This document shows, piece after piece, positions 53,978 to 62,899 of a stretch of 64,000 bases of DNA (positions are counted from its first letter, which is position 1; each line of letters starts with the position of its first letter). The notes under the pieces were generated by a model that ran no database searches, was not told the DNA's origin, and worked only from the letters and a program-made list of their open reading frames with translations. Position numbers and translations under genes: made by a program. The DNA comes from Micromonospora rhizosphaerae (GTDB lineage Bacteria; Actinomycetota; Actinomycetes; Mycobacteriales; Micromonosporaceae): assembly GCF_900091465.1 (NCBI RefSeq), contig NZ_FMHV01000002.1, forward strand, positions 4,216,001 to 4,280,000, read 5' to 3'.

Positions 53978-54888
53978 CAGGCCTCCGAGGAGACGTACGA
54001 CGTCAGGCCCGACTCGGGAGCCAAGGCCTCGGCAAGCACGTCCCGACCGTCCCTCCAGGTCGGGAGGTAGCGCCGGCGCAGGTCCACGACGGTCGTGAGT
54101 GCCGCCAGGTCGACCGCCGTGTCCAGGACCAGGCCCTCGCTGCTGCTCCGCAGGCGTGCCACGTAGCGCCGGGCCAGATCCCCGGCAAGGCCGAGCACCG
54201 ACGCGGCCTCCTCCGCGGCCGCCGTCTCGGCTGTTCCGCGACAGATGTCACGAGCCGTTTCCCTCAATGCGTCACCGAAGCGACGCGCCGGCTCGAGGAA
54301 GCGCTCGCCTACAACACTGACGACCGTGCCGAGGTAGGGCGAGCACACCTCGCTCACCCGGGCAAGGGTCACCGCTCCCGCTGCTTCAGCCAGCAGCTCG
54401 TTGCCCGCGTTGAGCATCGTCGCGTCACACTCACCGGCCAGCAGGGCTTCGAGTCGCCTGGGCGTCGAGCCGAGGGTCAGGAGTTCGTACTCGTCCCTCC
54501 CGACGCCGAGCGACTCGGCGAGCGCATACATCGCGAGGGCGAAACCAGAGGTCGGTACGTCGACACCCACCCGAGCCCCGCGAAGCTGCTCGGGAGCAAG
54601 ACCCGGCCTGCCGTAGAGCCCCAGCCCCAGGCCGCGGTCCACGGCGCTGACGATGCGGGCGTCGGCCGTGACCCCCAACGGGTTCTCCGGGCTGAACCGG
54701 TACGCCACCACGTTGTCGGGGCTGGTGAGCGCGACGTCGATCTCGCCCGCGATCAGGGAGCGGAACTGCGCGGGGGAGGATGGCACTGCCACCTCCGTCA
54801 CCTCGAGACCCTGCTCCGCCAGCCGCCCAGTGCGCCGCGCGACGGCGAGCAGGACCGACGGGGTGAAGGATCCGACAACCAGTTCCAC
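53977..54888 (-). CDS. SsuA/NMT1-fold protein without signal peptide
   Basis: The 303-residue product begins MELVVGSFTPSVLLAVARRT, then EVAVPSSPAQFRSLIAGEID, ALTSPDNVVAYR and LRGARVGVDVPTSGFALAMY, the fold of SsuA/NMT1 solute-binding proteins. It has no signal peptide or lipobox and no ABC permease or ATPase beside it. Cytosolic proteins of this fold include enzymes such as the desulfinase DszB, the decarboxylase Pht5 and yeast Thi5. It heads the leftward operon, one base overlapping the MFS gene. Enzyme or intracellular binding protein is therefore more likely than an ABC component. Confidence 0.82.
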   Translation of the reverse strand: MELVVGSFTPSVLLAVARRTGRLAEQGLEVTEVAVPSSPAQFRSLIAGEIDVALTSPDNVVAYRFSPENPLGVTADARIVSAVDRGLGLGLYGRPGLAPEQLRGARVGVDVPTSGFALAMYALAESLGVGRDEYELLTLGSTPRRLEALLAGECDATMLNAGNELLAEAAGAVTLARVSEVCSPYLGTVVSVVGERFLEPARRFGDALRETARDICRGTAETAAAEEAASVLGLAGDLARRYVARLRSSSEGLVLDTAVDLAALTTVVDLRRRYLPTWRDGRDVLAEALAPESGLTSYVSSEA

Positions 54889-54943
54889 CTGCGTCTCCTC
54901 GTTCTCCGGCCGTCCTGACGTCGCTGGGCAGACTAGCGCAACG

Positions 54944-54957
54944 TGCAGTCGATTGCA
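54944..54957. promoter_or_regulatory. LacI operator A
   Basis: TGCAGTCGATTGCA is a near-perfect palindrome centred on CG, typical of LacI-family sites. It lies about 56 bases upstream of the leftward operon's first codon. Confidence 0.65.
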
Positions 54958-54991
54958 GTAGTCCAGCTACGAAGTTTCGGATCCCCGACGT

Positions 54992-55005
54992 TGCAATCGA
55001 GCTGA
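54992..55005. promoter_or_regulatory. LacI operator B (half-degenerate)
   Basis: TGCAATCGAGCTGA keeps one good half (TGCAATCG). Its centre is 48 bases from that of site A. Confidence 0.45.
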
Positions 55006-55043
55006 TCGTTGTGCTTGACATGCCACGGAGGGCGCAGAGAGAC

Positions 55044-55057
55044 TGCAGTCGTTTGCA
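55044..55057. promoter_or_regulatory. LacI operator C
   Basis: TGCAGTCGTTTGCA is centred exactly 100 bases from site A and lies 27 bases before the start codon of the hydrolase gene. A loop between A and C could repress both divergent units. Confidence 0.65.
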
Positions 55058-55083
55058 GGAGTCGGATGCCGGGAGGCCGAGGA

Positions 55084-56157
55084 GTGGCAGACACGGACGC
55101 AAGGGTGGCCTCGGCCATCGCCCACTGGGCCCCCCGCTTCACCACCAACGGGGTCACCGTCTGGGACTTTCAGCGGATCACCGCAAGCGTCGCCCGCTGG
55201 GAGGACTGGTGCCGGGCATGGTCCGAGGTGGGTGCGGAGCACGAGCGCCTCGGTCGGGACGCCCTCGCGCAGGATCGGCTTCTCTCCGCCGGACAGCACC
55301 TGACCCAGGCGGCCGTCTACTACCACTTCGGCAAGTTCGTCTTCGTGGAAGACCTCGAGCAGATGCGCCGGGCCCATGAGCGGGCGGTTCGCTGCTACCG
55401 AGACGCGCTGCCTCACCTGCGACGACCGGGCCGGCGGGTGGAGATCCCGTTCGAGGGAGCCAGCCTGGTCGGCGTACTCCGGCTACCCGAGGGTGAAGGC
55501 CCCCACCCGGTCGTGCTCATGGTCCCCGGCCTGGACTCGACCAAGGAGGAGTTGCACAGTACGGAGGAGACGTTCCTCGACCGTGGCCTGGCCACCTTCA
55601 GCGTTGACGGCCCCGGGCAGGGCGAGGCGGAGTACGACCTGCCGATCAGGGGCGACTGGACCGCGCCCGCCGAGGCGCTTTTCTCGGCTCTCCTCGAGAT
55701 GCCAGAGGTGGACAGCGACCGGATCGCCGCGTGGGGGGTGAGCCTGGGCGGTTACTACGCACCACGGATCGCTGCCGCGCTCGGGGACCGGCTGAAGGCT
55801 TGCGTCGCCCTCGCCGGCCCGTTCAACTTCGGGGAGTGCTGGGAGGGCCTCCCCGAGCTCACGCGCAAGACGTTCGAGGTCCGCTCGCGGGCACGCGACG
55901 AGGCGCAGGCGCGGGAGATCGCCCTCACCCTGTCGCTGGAGAAGTCCGCGTCCGAGATCACCGCCCCGCTGCTGATCGTCTTCGGCCGGCAGGACCGGCT
56001 GATTCCGTGGCAGCACGCCGAGCGACTGCGGCGTGCGGCGGGGGGAGAGGTTGAGCTGGTCATGCTCGAGAACGGCAACCACGGCTGCGCGAACGTCGCC
56101 CCCTGGCACCGGCCCTACACCGCCGACTGGCTCGCGCGGAAGCTCGGGCGAGCCTGA
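55084..56157 (+). CDS. Alpha/beta hydrolase, 2,6-dihydroxypseudooxynicotine-hydrolase-like
   Basis: The 357-residue product has a helical N-terminal domain (DFQRITASVARWEDWCRAWS, LTQAAVYYHFGKFVFVEDLE) followed by an alpha/beta hydrolase core: VVLMVPGLDSTKEELHSTEE, VDGPGQGEAEYDLPIRGDWT, nucleophile elbow AAWGVSLGGYYAPRIAAALG with Ser220, Asp in VFGRQDRLIPW and His in ENGNHGCANVAPW. The order and N-terminal cap match the C-C bond hydrolase DHPONH of nicotine degradation and related FrsA-like proteins. The GTG at 55084 follows GGAGGCCGAGGAG. It diverges from the LacI operon across three operators. Confidence 0.85.
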   Translation: MADTDARVASAIAHWAPRFTTNGVTVWDFQRITASVARWEDWCRAWSEVGAEHERLGRDALAQDRLLSAGQHLTQAAVYYHFGKFVFVEDLEQMRRAHERAVRCYRDALPHLRRPGRRVEIPFEGASLVGVLRLPEGEGPHPVVLMVPGLDSTKEELHSTEETFLDRGLATFSVDGPGQGEAEYDLPIRGDWTAPAEALFSALLEMPEVDSDRIAAWGVSLGGYYAPRIAAALGDRLKACVALAGPFNFGECWEGLPELTRKTFEVRSRARDEAQAREIALTLSLEKSASEITAPLLIVFGRQDRLIPWQHAERLRRAAGGEVELVMLENGNHGCANVAPWHRPYTADWLARKLGRA

Positions 56158-56180
56158 TCCGCACACCCCAGACCCTCGGC

Positions 56181-56227
56181 TTGACTCGGGAACCAGCCGT
56201 TACTACGTTGTTATACAAACGATTGCA
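56181..56227 (+). promoter_or_regulatory. Promoter with LacI operator D
   Basis: TTGACT (56181-56186) and TACGTT (56204-56209) are separated by 17 bases. TACAAACGATTGCA (56214-56227), which matches operators A and C in all but a few bases, sits just after the -10 box where a repressor would block initiation. Confidence 0.65.
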
Positions 56228-56238
56228 AAGGCAGGCTC

Positions 56239-57198
56239 ATGACAAACGACAGTGACTCCACCGACCTGAGGGTGGGTTGGATCGGGACCGGCCGGATGGG
56301 CTTCGCCATGGCCCGCCGGCTCGCCAAGGGGGGCGTGGATCTCGCCGCCTGGAACCGCACCCGGGCCAAGGCCGAACCCCTGGCCGAGGTCGGCAGCACC
56401 GTGGTGGACTCGATCGCCGAGCTGCGGGACCGCGACGTCGTGTTCACGATGGTCTCCACCCCGTCCGACCTGGAGCAGGTGCTCCTCGGCGAGGGTGGCC
56501 TGCTTGCGGACCGCGACCACGTCCCCGGCGTCGTCGTGGACTGCTCCACCGTCTCGACCGAGTCGTCGGAGCGGATGCGGGAAGCCTGCACGGACCGCGG
56601 TGTGGCCTTCCTCGCCGCGCCGGTGAGCGGCAACGGCAAGGTGGTCAAGGCCGGCGGGCTCAGCCTGGTCGTCTCCGGGCCCGAGGAGACCTACCACCTC
56701 GTCGCTCCGCTGCTGGCGCACCTCGGCAAGTCGGTCACGTACGTCGGTCAGGGCGATGTCGCGCGGCTGGTCAAGATCTGCCACAACTTGTTCCTGGGCG
56801 TGGTGACCCAGTCGCTGGCCGAGATCACCGTCCTGGCCGAGAAGGGCGGCGTCTCCCGGGCGGCCTTCCTCGACTTCCTGAACAACAGCGTGATGGGCTC
56901 GGTGTTCTCCCGGTACAAGACGCCGGCGTTCGTGAACCTCGACTACACCCCCACCTTCACGCCGACGCTGCTGCGGAAGGACTTCGACCTCGGTCTTGCT
57001 GCGGCTCGTCAGCTCGACGTCCCCATGCCGGTCGCCGCAGCCACCGCCCAGCTGGTGCAGGCCACGGTGAGCAGCGGCCGCGTCGACGAGGACTTCGCGA
57101 TCCTCCTCGACCAGCAGGCGGCGGCCTCAGGCCTCGTGCTCAAGCCGGAGGACGTCGTCGTCGACGACGGGCTGAGCGCAGCGGACGAGGTGAGCTAG
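56239..57198 (+). CDS. NAD(P)-dependent dehydrogenase, 3-hydroxyisobutyrate dehydrogenase family
   Basis: The 319-residue product has the Rossmann motif VGWIGTGRMGFAMARRLAKG, the substrate-binding VAFLAAPVSGNGKVVKAGGL and catalytic Lys179 with Asn183 in RLVKICHNLFLG. The family oxidises or reduces beta-hydroxy acids such as 3-hydroxyisobutyrate or tartronate semialdehyde. It is the first gene of a rightward operon; the M24 gene begins two bases after its stop. AAAGGCAGG precedes the ATG and a LacI operator overlaps its promoter. Confidence 0.9.
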   Translation: MTNDSDSTDLRVGWIGTGRMGFAMARRLAKGGVDLAAWNRTRAKAEPLAEVGSTVVDSIAELRDRDVVFTMVSTPSDLEQVLLGEGGLLADRDHVPGVVVDCSTVSTESSERMREACTDRGVAFLAAPVSGNGKVVKAGGLSLVVSGPEETYHLVAPLLAHLGKSVTYVGQGDVARLVKICHNLFLGVVTQSLAEITVLAEKGGVSRAAFLDFLNNSVMGSVFSRYKTPAFVNLDYTPTFTPTLLRKDFDLGLAAARQLDVPMPVAAATAQLVQATVSSGRVDEDFAILLDQQAAASGLVLKPEDVVVDDGLSAADEVS

Positions 57199-57200
57199 CC

Positions 57201-58457
57201 ATGGCGCCGTCGGCTCCGGCAGCCGCACCCATGGCCGCCCCCGGCCACATGGGCGTCGACTACGAGCAGCGCGTCGACTTCGACAGGCTGCGGAAGTACC
57301 GCCTCTCCCGGGCGAAGGCCTCCCTGGAGGCCAGCGAGTGCGGTGCCTTCCTGCTCTTCGACTTCTACAACATCCGGTACACCACCCAGACCTGGATCGG
57401 TGGTGCCCTCGGCGACAAGATGACCCGCTACGCGCTGCTGACCCGGGGCGGCGAGCCGATGCTCTGGGACTTCGGCTCCGCCGCACGACACCACCGCCTC
57501 TACTCGCCCTGGCTGGACCCGACCAACTGCCATGCCGGCATGCTCGGGCTCCGCGGCGCCATCGCCCCCACCGCTGGCCTGATGGAGCAGGCGGTGCGGC
57601 AGATCAAGGGGCTGCTCGAGGACGCCGGGGTCGCGGACGCCCCGGTCGGCGTCGACATCGTGGAGCCGCCGTTCCTCTTCGAGATGCAGCGGCAGGGGCT
57701 GACCGTGGTGGACGCCCAGCAGCTCATGCTCGACGCGCGGCAGATCAAGTCCCAGGACGAGATCATGCTGCTGACCCAGGCCGCCGCGATGGTCGATGGC
57801 GTCTACCAGGACATCGTGGAGGTCCTCAAGCCCGGCATCCGGGAGAACGAGATCGTCGCTCTGGCCAACAAGCGGCTCTACGAGATGGGGTCCGACCAGG
57901 TGGAGGCGATCAACGCGGTCTCGGGTGAGCGGTGCAACCCTCACCCGCACAACTTCTCGGACCGCCTGATCCGGCCGGGGGACCAGGCCTTCTTCGACAT
58001 CATCCACTCGTTCAACGGCTACCGCACCTGCTACTACCGCACGTTCAGCGTGGGCAGTGCGACCCCGAGCCAGCGTGACGCCTACACCAAGGCCCGCGAG
58101 TGGATGGACGCCTCGATCAACATGATCAAGCCAGGGGTCGGCACCGACGAGGTGGCGGCGGTGTGGCCGAAGGCGGAGGAGTTCGGTTTCGAGAACGAGA
58201 TGGCGGCTTTCGGCCTTCAGTTCGGTCACGGACTGGGCCTCGGCCTCCACGAGCGTCCGATCATCTCCCGGCTCAACAGCATGAAGGAGCCGATCGAGCT
58301 CCAGCCCGGCATGGTGTTCGCGCTGGAGACCTACTGCCCTGCCAGCGACGGCTTCTCGGCGGCGCGGATCGAGGAGGAGGTTGTGGTGACGCCGGAGGGG
58401 CCCCGGATCCTCACCCTCTTCCCGGCCCAGGACCTCGTGGTCACCAACCCGTACTGA
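57201..58457 (+). CDS. M24 (aminopeptidase P-fold) protein, second copy
   Basis: The 418-residue product has the creatinase N-domain (CGAFLLFDFYNIRYTTQTWI) and the C-domain with four of five metal ligands: Asp266 in FFDIIHSFN, His in FGHGLGLGLHE, Glu in VFALETYC and Glu in ARIEEEVVVT; the second Asp is Cys277 (GYRTCYYRTF). This partial site sets it apart from ordinary Xaa-Pro peptidases and from the other M24 protein here. Relatives of this shape include DoeA-type ectoine hydrolase and DddP DMSP lyase. It starts two bases after the dehydrogenase stop. Confidence 0.85.
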   Translation: MAPSAPAAAPMAAPGHMGVDYEQRVDFDRLRKYRLSRAKASLEASECGAFLLFDFYNIRYTTQTWIGGALGDKMTRYALLTRGGEPMLWDFGSAARHHRLYSPWLDPTNCHAGMLGLRGAIAPTAGLMEQAVRQIKGLLEDAGVADAPVGVDIVEPPFLFEMQRQGLTVVDAQQLMLDARQIKSQDEIMLLTQAAAMVDGVYQDIVEVLKPGIRENEIVALANKRLYEMGSDQVEAINAVSGERCNPHPHNFSDRLIRPGDQAFFDIIHSFNGYRTCYYRTFSVGSATPSQRDAYTKAREWMDASINMIKPGVGTDEVAAVWPKAEEFGFENEMAAFGLQFGHGLGLGLHERPIISRLNSMKEPIELQPGMVFALETYCPASDGFSAARIEEEVVVTPEGPRILTLFPAQDLVVTNPY

Positions 58458-58522
58458 GCCGACTTCACGTGGCACGTCCTGCTCCTTCTCTCGTGTCCAC
58501 TTCTCTCGAAAGGCGACACCCC

Positions 58523-59995
58523 ATGCCCGAGACCACCTCTGCCGCCAGCCCTCTCCCGGTTGCCAACCTGCTCACCGACCTGTACATCGGTGGCAAAGGC
58601 GTGCCCGCCGCCGACGGCGGTCGCTTCGACGTGGTCGACCCGGCGACCGGCTCGGTCATCACCGCCGTCGCAGACGGCACCGTCCAGGACGCGATCGCTG
58701 CCGTCGACGCAGCCGAACAGGCGGCGGCGGGGTGGGCGGCGACCGCGCCGCGTCAGCGCGCCGAAATCCTCCGCCGCGCGTTCGAGTTGATGACCGCGCA
58801 GGCCGACGACCTGGCCAGGTTGATCACGCTCGAGAACGGGAAGGCGCTTGCCGACGCCCGCGGGGAGGTGGCCTATGCCGCCGAGTTCTTCCGCTGGTAC
58901 TCGGAGGAGGCGGTCCGGGCAGCCGGCGAGTTGGTGACGGCCCCCTCCGGGACGAACAAGATCCTGGTGTTGCAGCAGCCGGTCGGCATCTGCGTGCTCG
59001 TCACCCCGTGGAACTTCCCGGCGGCCATGGCGACCCGGAAGATCGGTCCCGCACTGGCGGCCGGGTGCACCATGGTGCTGAAGCCCGCCAGCGACACGCC
59101 GCTGACCGCGCTCGCCATGGCCCGCATCCTGGCGGACGCCGGCGTGCCATCAGGGGTCGTCAATGTCCTGCCCGCCCGTCGTTCGGGTGCCGTCGTCTCG
59201 GCGATGCTGCACGACCCACGGGTTCGCAAGCTGTCGTTCACCGGTAGCACCGAGGTGGGCAGGATCCTGCTGAGAGAGGCCGCGGACCAGGTGGTCAACT
59301 GCTCCATGGAGCTGGGCGGCAACGCCCCGTTCCTCGTGTTCGCCGACGCCGATCTGGATGCCGCCGTCGACGGTGCCATGGTCGCGAAGATGCGCAACGC
59401 CGGTGAGGCGTGCACGGCCGCAAACCGGTTCTACGTCGAGGCCTCCATCGCCGACGAGTTCAGCAACCGGCTTGCCGAGCGGATGAAGGCGCTCCGCCTC
59501 GGGCCGGGGCTGGACGAGACCAACCAGGTAGGCCCGCTCGTCAACGGCGACACCGCCTCGAAGGTCGAGGAGCTGGTCCGGGGCGCGGTCGACGCGGGCG
59601 CGAAGGCCGTGGTCGGTGGCCGCCGTCCAGAGCGCGAGGGCTTCTACTACGAGCCCACCGTGCTGCTCGACGTGACCCCGGACGCACCGATCCTGCAGGA
59701 GGAGATCTTCGGGCCGGTGGCGCCGATCGTGACGTTCGAGGACGAGGACGAGGCGATCCGGCTGGCCAACGCCACCGAGTATGGACTGGTGTCGTACGTG
59801 TTCACCGGCGACCTGGCGCGCGGCCTTCGGGTCAGCGAGGCGCTCGACTCCGGCATGGTCGGCCTCAACCGTGGCCTGGTCAGCGACCCGGCCGCACCGT
59901 TCGGCGGCACCAAGCAGAGCGGCGTGGGCCGGGAGGGCGGCCACCACGGGATGCTGGATTACCTGGAGGCGAAGTACATCGCCGTGCAGTGGTGA
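58523..59995 (+). CDS. Aldehyde dehydrogenase, succinate-semialdehyde dehydrogenase-like
   Basis: The 490-residue product is a full aldehyde dehydrogenase: LVTPWNFPAAMATRKIGPAL (Asn), LSFTGSTEVGRILLREAADQ (NAD loop), Glu263 in MELGGNAPFLVFADADLDAA and nucleophile Cys297 in NAGEACTAANRFYV. Overall likeness is to the GabD branch, which oxidises succinate semialdehyde to succinate. It is third in the rightward operon, 65 bases after the M24 gene, and GAAAGG precedes the ATG. A 15-bp hairpin ends the unit. Confidence 0.93.
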   Translation: MPETTSAASPLPVANLLTDLYIGGKGVPAADGGRFDVVDPATGSVITAVADGTVQDAIAAVDAAEQAAAGWAATAPRQRAEILRRAFELMTAQADDLARLITLENGKALADARGEVAYAAEFFRWYSEEAVRAAGELVTAPSGTNKILVLQQPVGICVLVTPWNFPAAMATRKIGPALAAGCTMVLKPASDTPLTALAMARILADAGVPSGVVNVLPARRSGAVVSAMLHDPRVRKLSFTGSTEVGRILLREAADQVVNCSMELGGNAPFLVFADADLDAAVDGAMVAKMRNAGEACTAANRFYVEASIADEFSNRLAERMKALRLGPGLDETNQVGPLVNGDTASKVEELVRGAVDAGAKAVVGGRRPEREGFYYEPTVLLDVTPDAPILQEEIFGPVAPIVTFEDEDEAIRLANATEYGLVSYVFTGDLARGLRVSEALDSGMVGLNRGLVSDPAAPFGGTKQSGVGREGGHHGMLDYLEAKYIAVQW

Positions 59996-60055
59996 CACCG
60001 GCCGCGAAACAGCGGCAACAGGAACCGCGGACACGAACAGCAGCAGACACAACAA

Positions 60056-60089
60056 CAGCGGCGGCCATCCTCGCGGATGGCCGCCGCTG
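60056..60089. terminator. 15-bp perfect hairpin between convergent operons
   Basis: CAGCGGCGGCCATCC pairs with its perfect inverse around TCGC. It lies between the aldehyde dehydrogenase gene and the convergent decarboxylase-family gene and can serve both. Confidence 0.85.
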
Positions 60090-60105
60090 TGCGTTCCGGT
60101 GGCTC

Positions 60106-60732
60106 CTACTGCTTCCCCCAGTAGTCGTCGCGCGCCTTGCTCGCCGCCAGCTCCTCCGCGGTGCGGAAGCCCGGCGCCATCGATGCGTCAGTGCCGGCCA
60201 TGTACTGGTGGTGGTCGATGCCCAGCAGCCGGATCCAGCTCTGCTGGCCGAACGTCAAGGCGATGCAGCAGCCGAGCTCCACGAGCTCCGGCTCCGTGAA
60301 GTGCTCATGGAGACGCTGCCACAGCTTGTCGAGGTCCTGCTCTCCCCAGGCGATCGCCTGGGCGTAGGCCAGGGCGGCCTTCTGCCGCTCGTCGTACTTG
60401 TCGGAGGACTCGAAGTTGAGGAGGTCGTCGTACTTCGCCTCCTCCAGGCCTGCGGCGGCAGCCTTGGCAGAGCGCTGGTTTCCGCAGAACTCGCACTTCA
60501 CGGTCCGTGAGATGTAGACCCGGCACAGGTCCTTGATCGCGTGGTCACACACGCCGCTGTGGAACAGCGCCTTCCACGAGTCGGCGAAGGCCCAGAACGC
60601 GTTCGGTGCGTGGGCGCGTACCGCGGAGCTCTCCGGACGCGGGGTGCCCTCGCGGGCGCAGCGGTGCATCTCCTCCTGCATCCGCTCGTCCATCTTCTCC
60701 AGCGGCACGTAGCTGAGGTACGGGTCGGCCAT
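60106..60732 (-). CDS. Carboxymuconolactone decarboxylase family protein
   Basis: The 208-residue product has AIKDLCRVYISRTVKCEFCG followed by NQRSAKAAAAGL, with the C-x-x-C pair of AhpD/CMD proteins but without the usual following His. The rest is helical (DERQKAALAYAQAIAWGEQD, LVELGCCIALTFGQQSWIRL). CMD members decarboxylate ring-cleavage lactones or act as thiol peroxidases; the lack of the His makes either uncertain. It is last of the leftward GntR-led operon, 31 bases after the molybdenum hydroxylase gene. Confidence 0.85.
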   Translation of the reverse strand: MADPYLSYVPLEKMDERMQEEMHRCAREGTPRPESSAVRAHAPNAFWAFADSWKALFHSGVCDHAIKDLCRVYISRTVKCEFCGNQRSAKAAAAGLEEAKYDDLLNFESSDKYDERQKAALAYAQAIAWGEQDLDKLWQRLHEHFTEPELVELGCCIALTFGQQSWIRLLGIDHHQYMAGTDASMAPGFRTAEELAASKARDDYWGKQ

Positions 60733-60763
60733 GGTGGTACTCCCTCTCTGGGTGGGCGGAGTT

Positions 60764-62899
60764 TCAGTCGGTCTGTGACTCGATGGCTGCGATCACGGCC
60801 TCGGTCGTGATGGGTAGGTCACGGACGCGAACGCCGAGGGCGCTCGCGACCGCGTTGCCGATGGCTGCTGCGGTAGGGCCCTGGGTCGCCTCGCCGGCGC
60901 CCACGGACGGCAGATCGGGCCGGTCGAGCAGGTGTACGTCGACCTCCGGCGCCTCGCTGAACCGCAGGATCGGATAGGTCTCCCAGTCCACGCTGGTCAC
61001 CCGTCGCCGGTCGAAGCGCACCCGCTCCTTGAGCGTCCAGCTCGTGGCCTGGGTGGCGCCGCCCTGGATCTGGTTGCGGACGCCGTCCGGGTTGATCACC
61101 CGGCCGACGTCGACCGCGACGGTCAGCCTGCGGACGACGACCCGCTCCTCGGCCTCGACGTCCGCGACCACCGCGCAGTAGGCGCCCCGGTCCTTGTACC
61201 GGGCGAGGCCGATGCCGCGCCCACGTCCCTCGGGAACCGGCGTGCCCCATCGGGCGACCGTCGCAGCGGTCTCCAGGACCGCCCGCGCCCGGTCGTCCTG
61301 GAGATGGCGGAGCCGGAAGCTGAGCGGGTCCTCCTCGCACGCCGCGGCGAGCTCGTCCATGAAGGACTCGATGCTGAACACGTTCATGAAGGCCCCGAGC
61401 GCACGCAGCGCGGAGGAGCGGATCGGGGTCTCGATGAGACGGTGCCCGGTGATCCGGCGTGCGCCTACTGCGTAGATCGGAACGGCGTTGCGGGTGGTGC
61501 CACCACCGGCGGCCAGGGGCGGGTCGTCGGCGACCGGGCTGGGCAGCGGTCGCTCCAGGTAGGCGCCGGCCAGCAGGCCGGGAGTTCCCCGGTAGCCGGG
61601 CCGGGCCGTGTGCCCCTGGCCGTACACGTCGTAGGTCCACCCGGCGACCTGCCCCGTCTCGGCGAGCTCCGCCGCCACCTCGGCCACCATTGCGGATCCG
61701 AAGGGCGACCAGCCGAGCTCGTCCTGGCGGGTCCACTGGACCAGGACGGGCACGCCCGGCACCGCGCGCGCGAGCAGGACGGCGTCGAAGGCCGCGTCGT
61801 CGGCGCCGTTGTGGCCGTAGCAGCCGGCGTTCTCGGCGTGCTCCACGGTGACCTTCTCGGCGTCGAGCCCGAGTGCCTGAGCGATGGCGTCGCGGAGCTT
61901 GTGGATGCCCTGGCTGTGGCTCCACACGAAGAGCCTTCCGCCGCGGTCCCACCGGGCGACGCCGCAGCTCGTGCCGATGGACGCGTGCGCCAGGAAGGGC
62001 CGGCTGTACCGTGCCGCCACCCGACGGGTGGGTGCGGTGACGCCGATGTCCTCCGCCAGCACCGGGATGTCCTCATGCGGGCCGCGCAGCAGGAAGGCGC
62101 TCACGTCGGGCTCGTCCGGCAGCGTGTCCTGCTCGTCCCACTCGGTCGCGTCGCGGAGTTGCACTGCGGCGCGCGCGACCTGGAACTCGTCCGGGCCCAC
62201 CACACCGAGGAAGGACCCGTCCCGGACCACCTGCAGCTCAGCGCGCCCGGAAAGCACGTCACCCACGGCGGTGAGCCGCGCCCCCGGGGACGGTGGCCGC
62301 ACCACGCGGCCGAACAGCATGCCGGGCAGCCTGAGGTCGCTGATGTAGCGGGGCCGGCCGGCCACCTTGTCGGGCAGGTCCATCCGCGCCGCGCTGGTGC
62401 CGACCAGCCGCATGTCGAGCGTCCTCATCAGCGCGACACCGGCATCCACGTCGCGGTCGAGGTCCACCGAGCCAACCAGCTCCGCGTACGACGTTCGCCG
62501 CTCGTCCGTCAGGCAGCTGAACGTTCCGTCCTCGACGACCACATCCGCCGGGTCGACCCCCCAGCGCCGGGCCGCCTCGGCGACGAAGATCGCCCGCACG
62601 TGCGCCGCAACGAGCCGGACCGCCGGAGCGGCGTCGAAGATCGAGGTGCTTCCCGCCGTGAGTCCCTCGTCCGGGCCGAGGCCGGTGTGCGCGGGAAGCG
62701 GGTCGATGCAGCTGAGCGGTACGGCGAGTTCCTCGGCGGCCACCTGCGCGAGGGCGGTCAGGATCCCCTGGCCGAGCTCGACCTTTCCGACCCTCAGCCC
62801 GATGCGGCCGTCCGCGGTGACGCCGATCCACCGCGACAGTCGCGGGTTGGCGGCGAGGTCCCGGGGCAGCCCGGTCGTGGTCTGGTCGGTCAGCGTCAT
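60764..62899 (-). CDS. Molybdenum hydroxylase large subunit (xanthine dehydrogenase family, IorB/nicotinate-dehydrogenase-B-like)
   Basis: The 711-residue product reads like the molybdopterin subunit of aldehyde or N-heterocycle hydroxylases: ADGRIGLRVGKVELGQGILT, KVAGRPRYISDLRLPGMLFG, SHSQGIHKLRDAIAQALGLD, ENAGCYGHNGADDAAFDAVL, LGAFMNVFSIESFMDELAAA and SVGAGEATQGPTAAAIGNAV, where the Glu in GAGE is the catalytic base. It hydroxylates a carbon next to a ring nitrogen or an aldehyde using water. Its ATG overlaps the stop of the iron-sulfur subunit in an ATGA. Confidence 0.9.
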   Translation of the reverse strand: MTLTDQTTTGLPRDLAANPRLSRWIGVTADGRIGLRVGKVELGQGILTALAQVAAEELAVPLSCIDPLPAHTGLGPDEGLTAGSTSIFDAAPAVRLVAAHVRAIFVAEAARRWGVDPADVVVEDGTFSCLTDERRTSYAELVGSVDLDRDVDAGVALMRTLDMRLVGTSAARMDLPDKVAGRPRYISDLRLPGMLFGRVVRPPSPGARLTAVGDVLSGRAELQVVRDGSFLGVVGPDEFQVARAAVQLRDATEWDEQDTLPDEPDVSAFLLRGPHEDIPVLAEDIGVTAPTRRVAARYSRPFLAHASIGTSCGVARWDRGGRLFVWSHSQGIHKLRDAIAQALGLDAEKVTVEHAENAGCYGHNGADDAAFDAVLLARAVPGVPVLVQWTRQDELGWSPFGSAMVAEVAAELAETGQVAGWTYDVYGQGHTARPGYRGTPGLLAGAYLERPLPSPVADDPPLAAGGGTTRNAVPIYAVGARRITGHRLIETPIRSSALRALGAFMNVFSIESFMDELAAACEEDPLSFRLRHLQDDRARAVLETAATVARWGTPVPEGRGRGIGLARYKDRGAYCAVVADVEAEERVVVRRLTVAVDVGRVINPDGVRNQIQGGATQATSWTLKERVRFDRRRVTSVDWETYPILRFSEAPEVDVHLLDRPDLPSVGAGEATQGPTAAAIGNAVASALGVRVRDLPITTEAVIAAIESQTD

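Noticed and set aside
53977..54888. Periplasmic ABC solute-binding protein call
   Set aside because: There is no signal peptide or lipobox and no ABC permease or ATPase gene in the operon.
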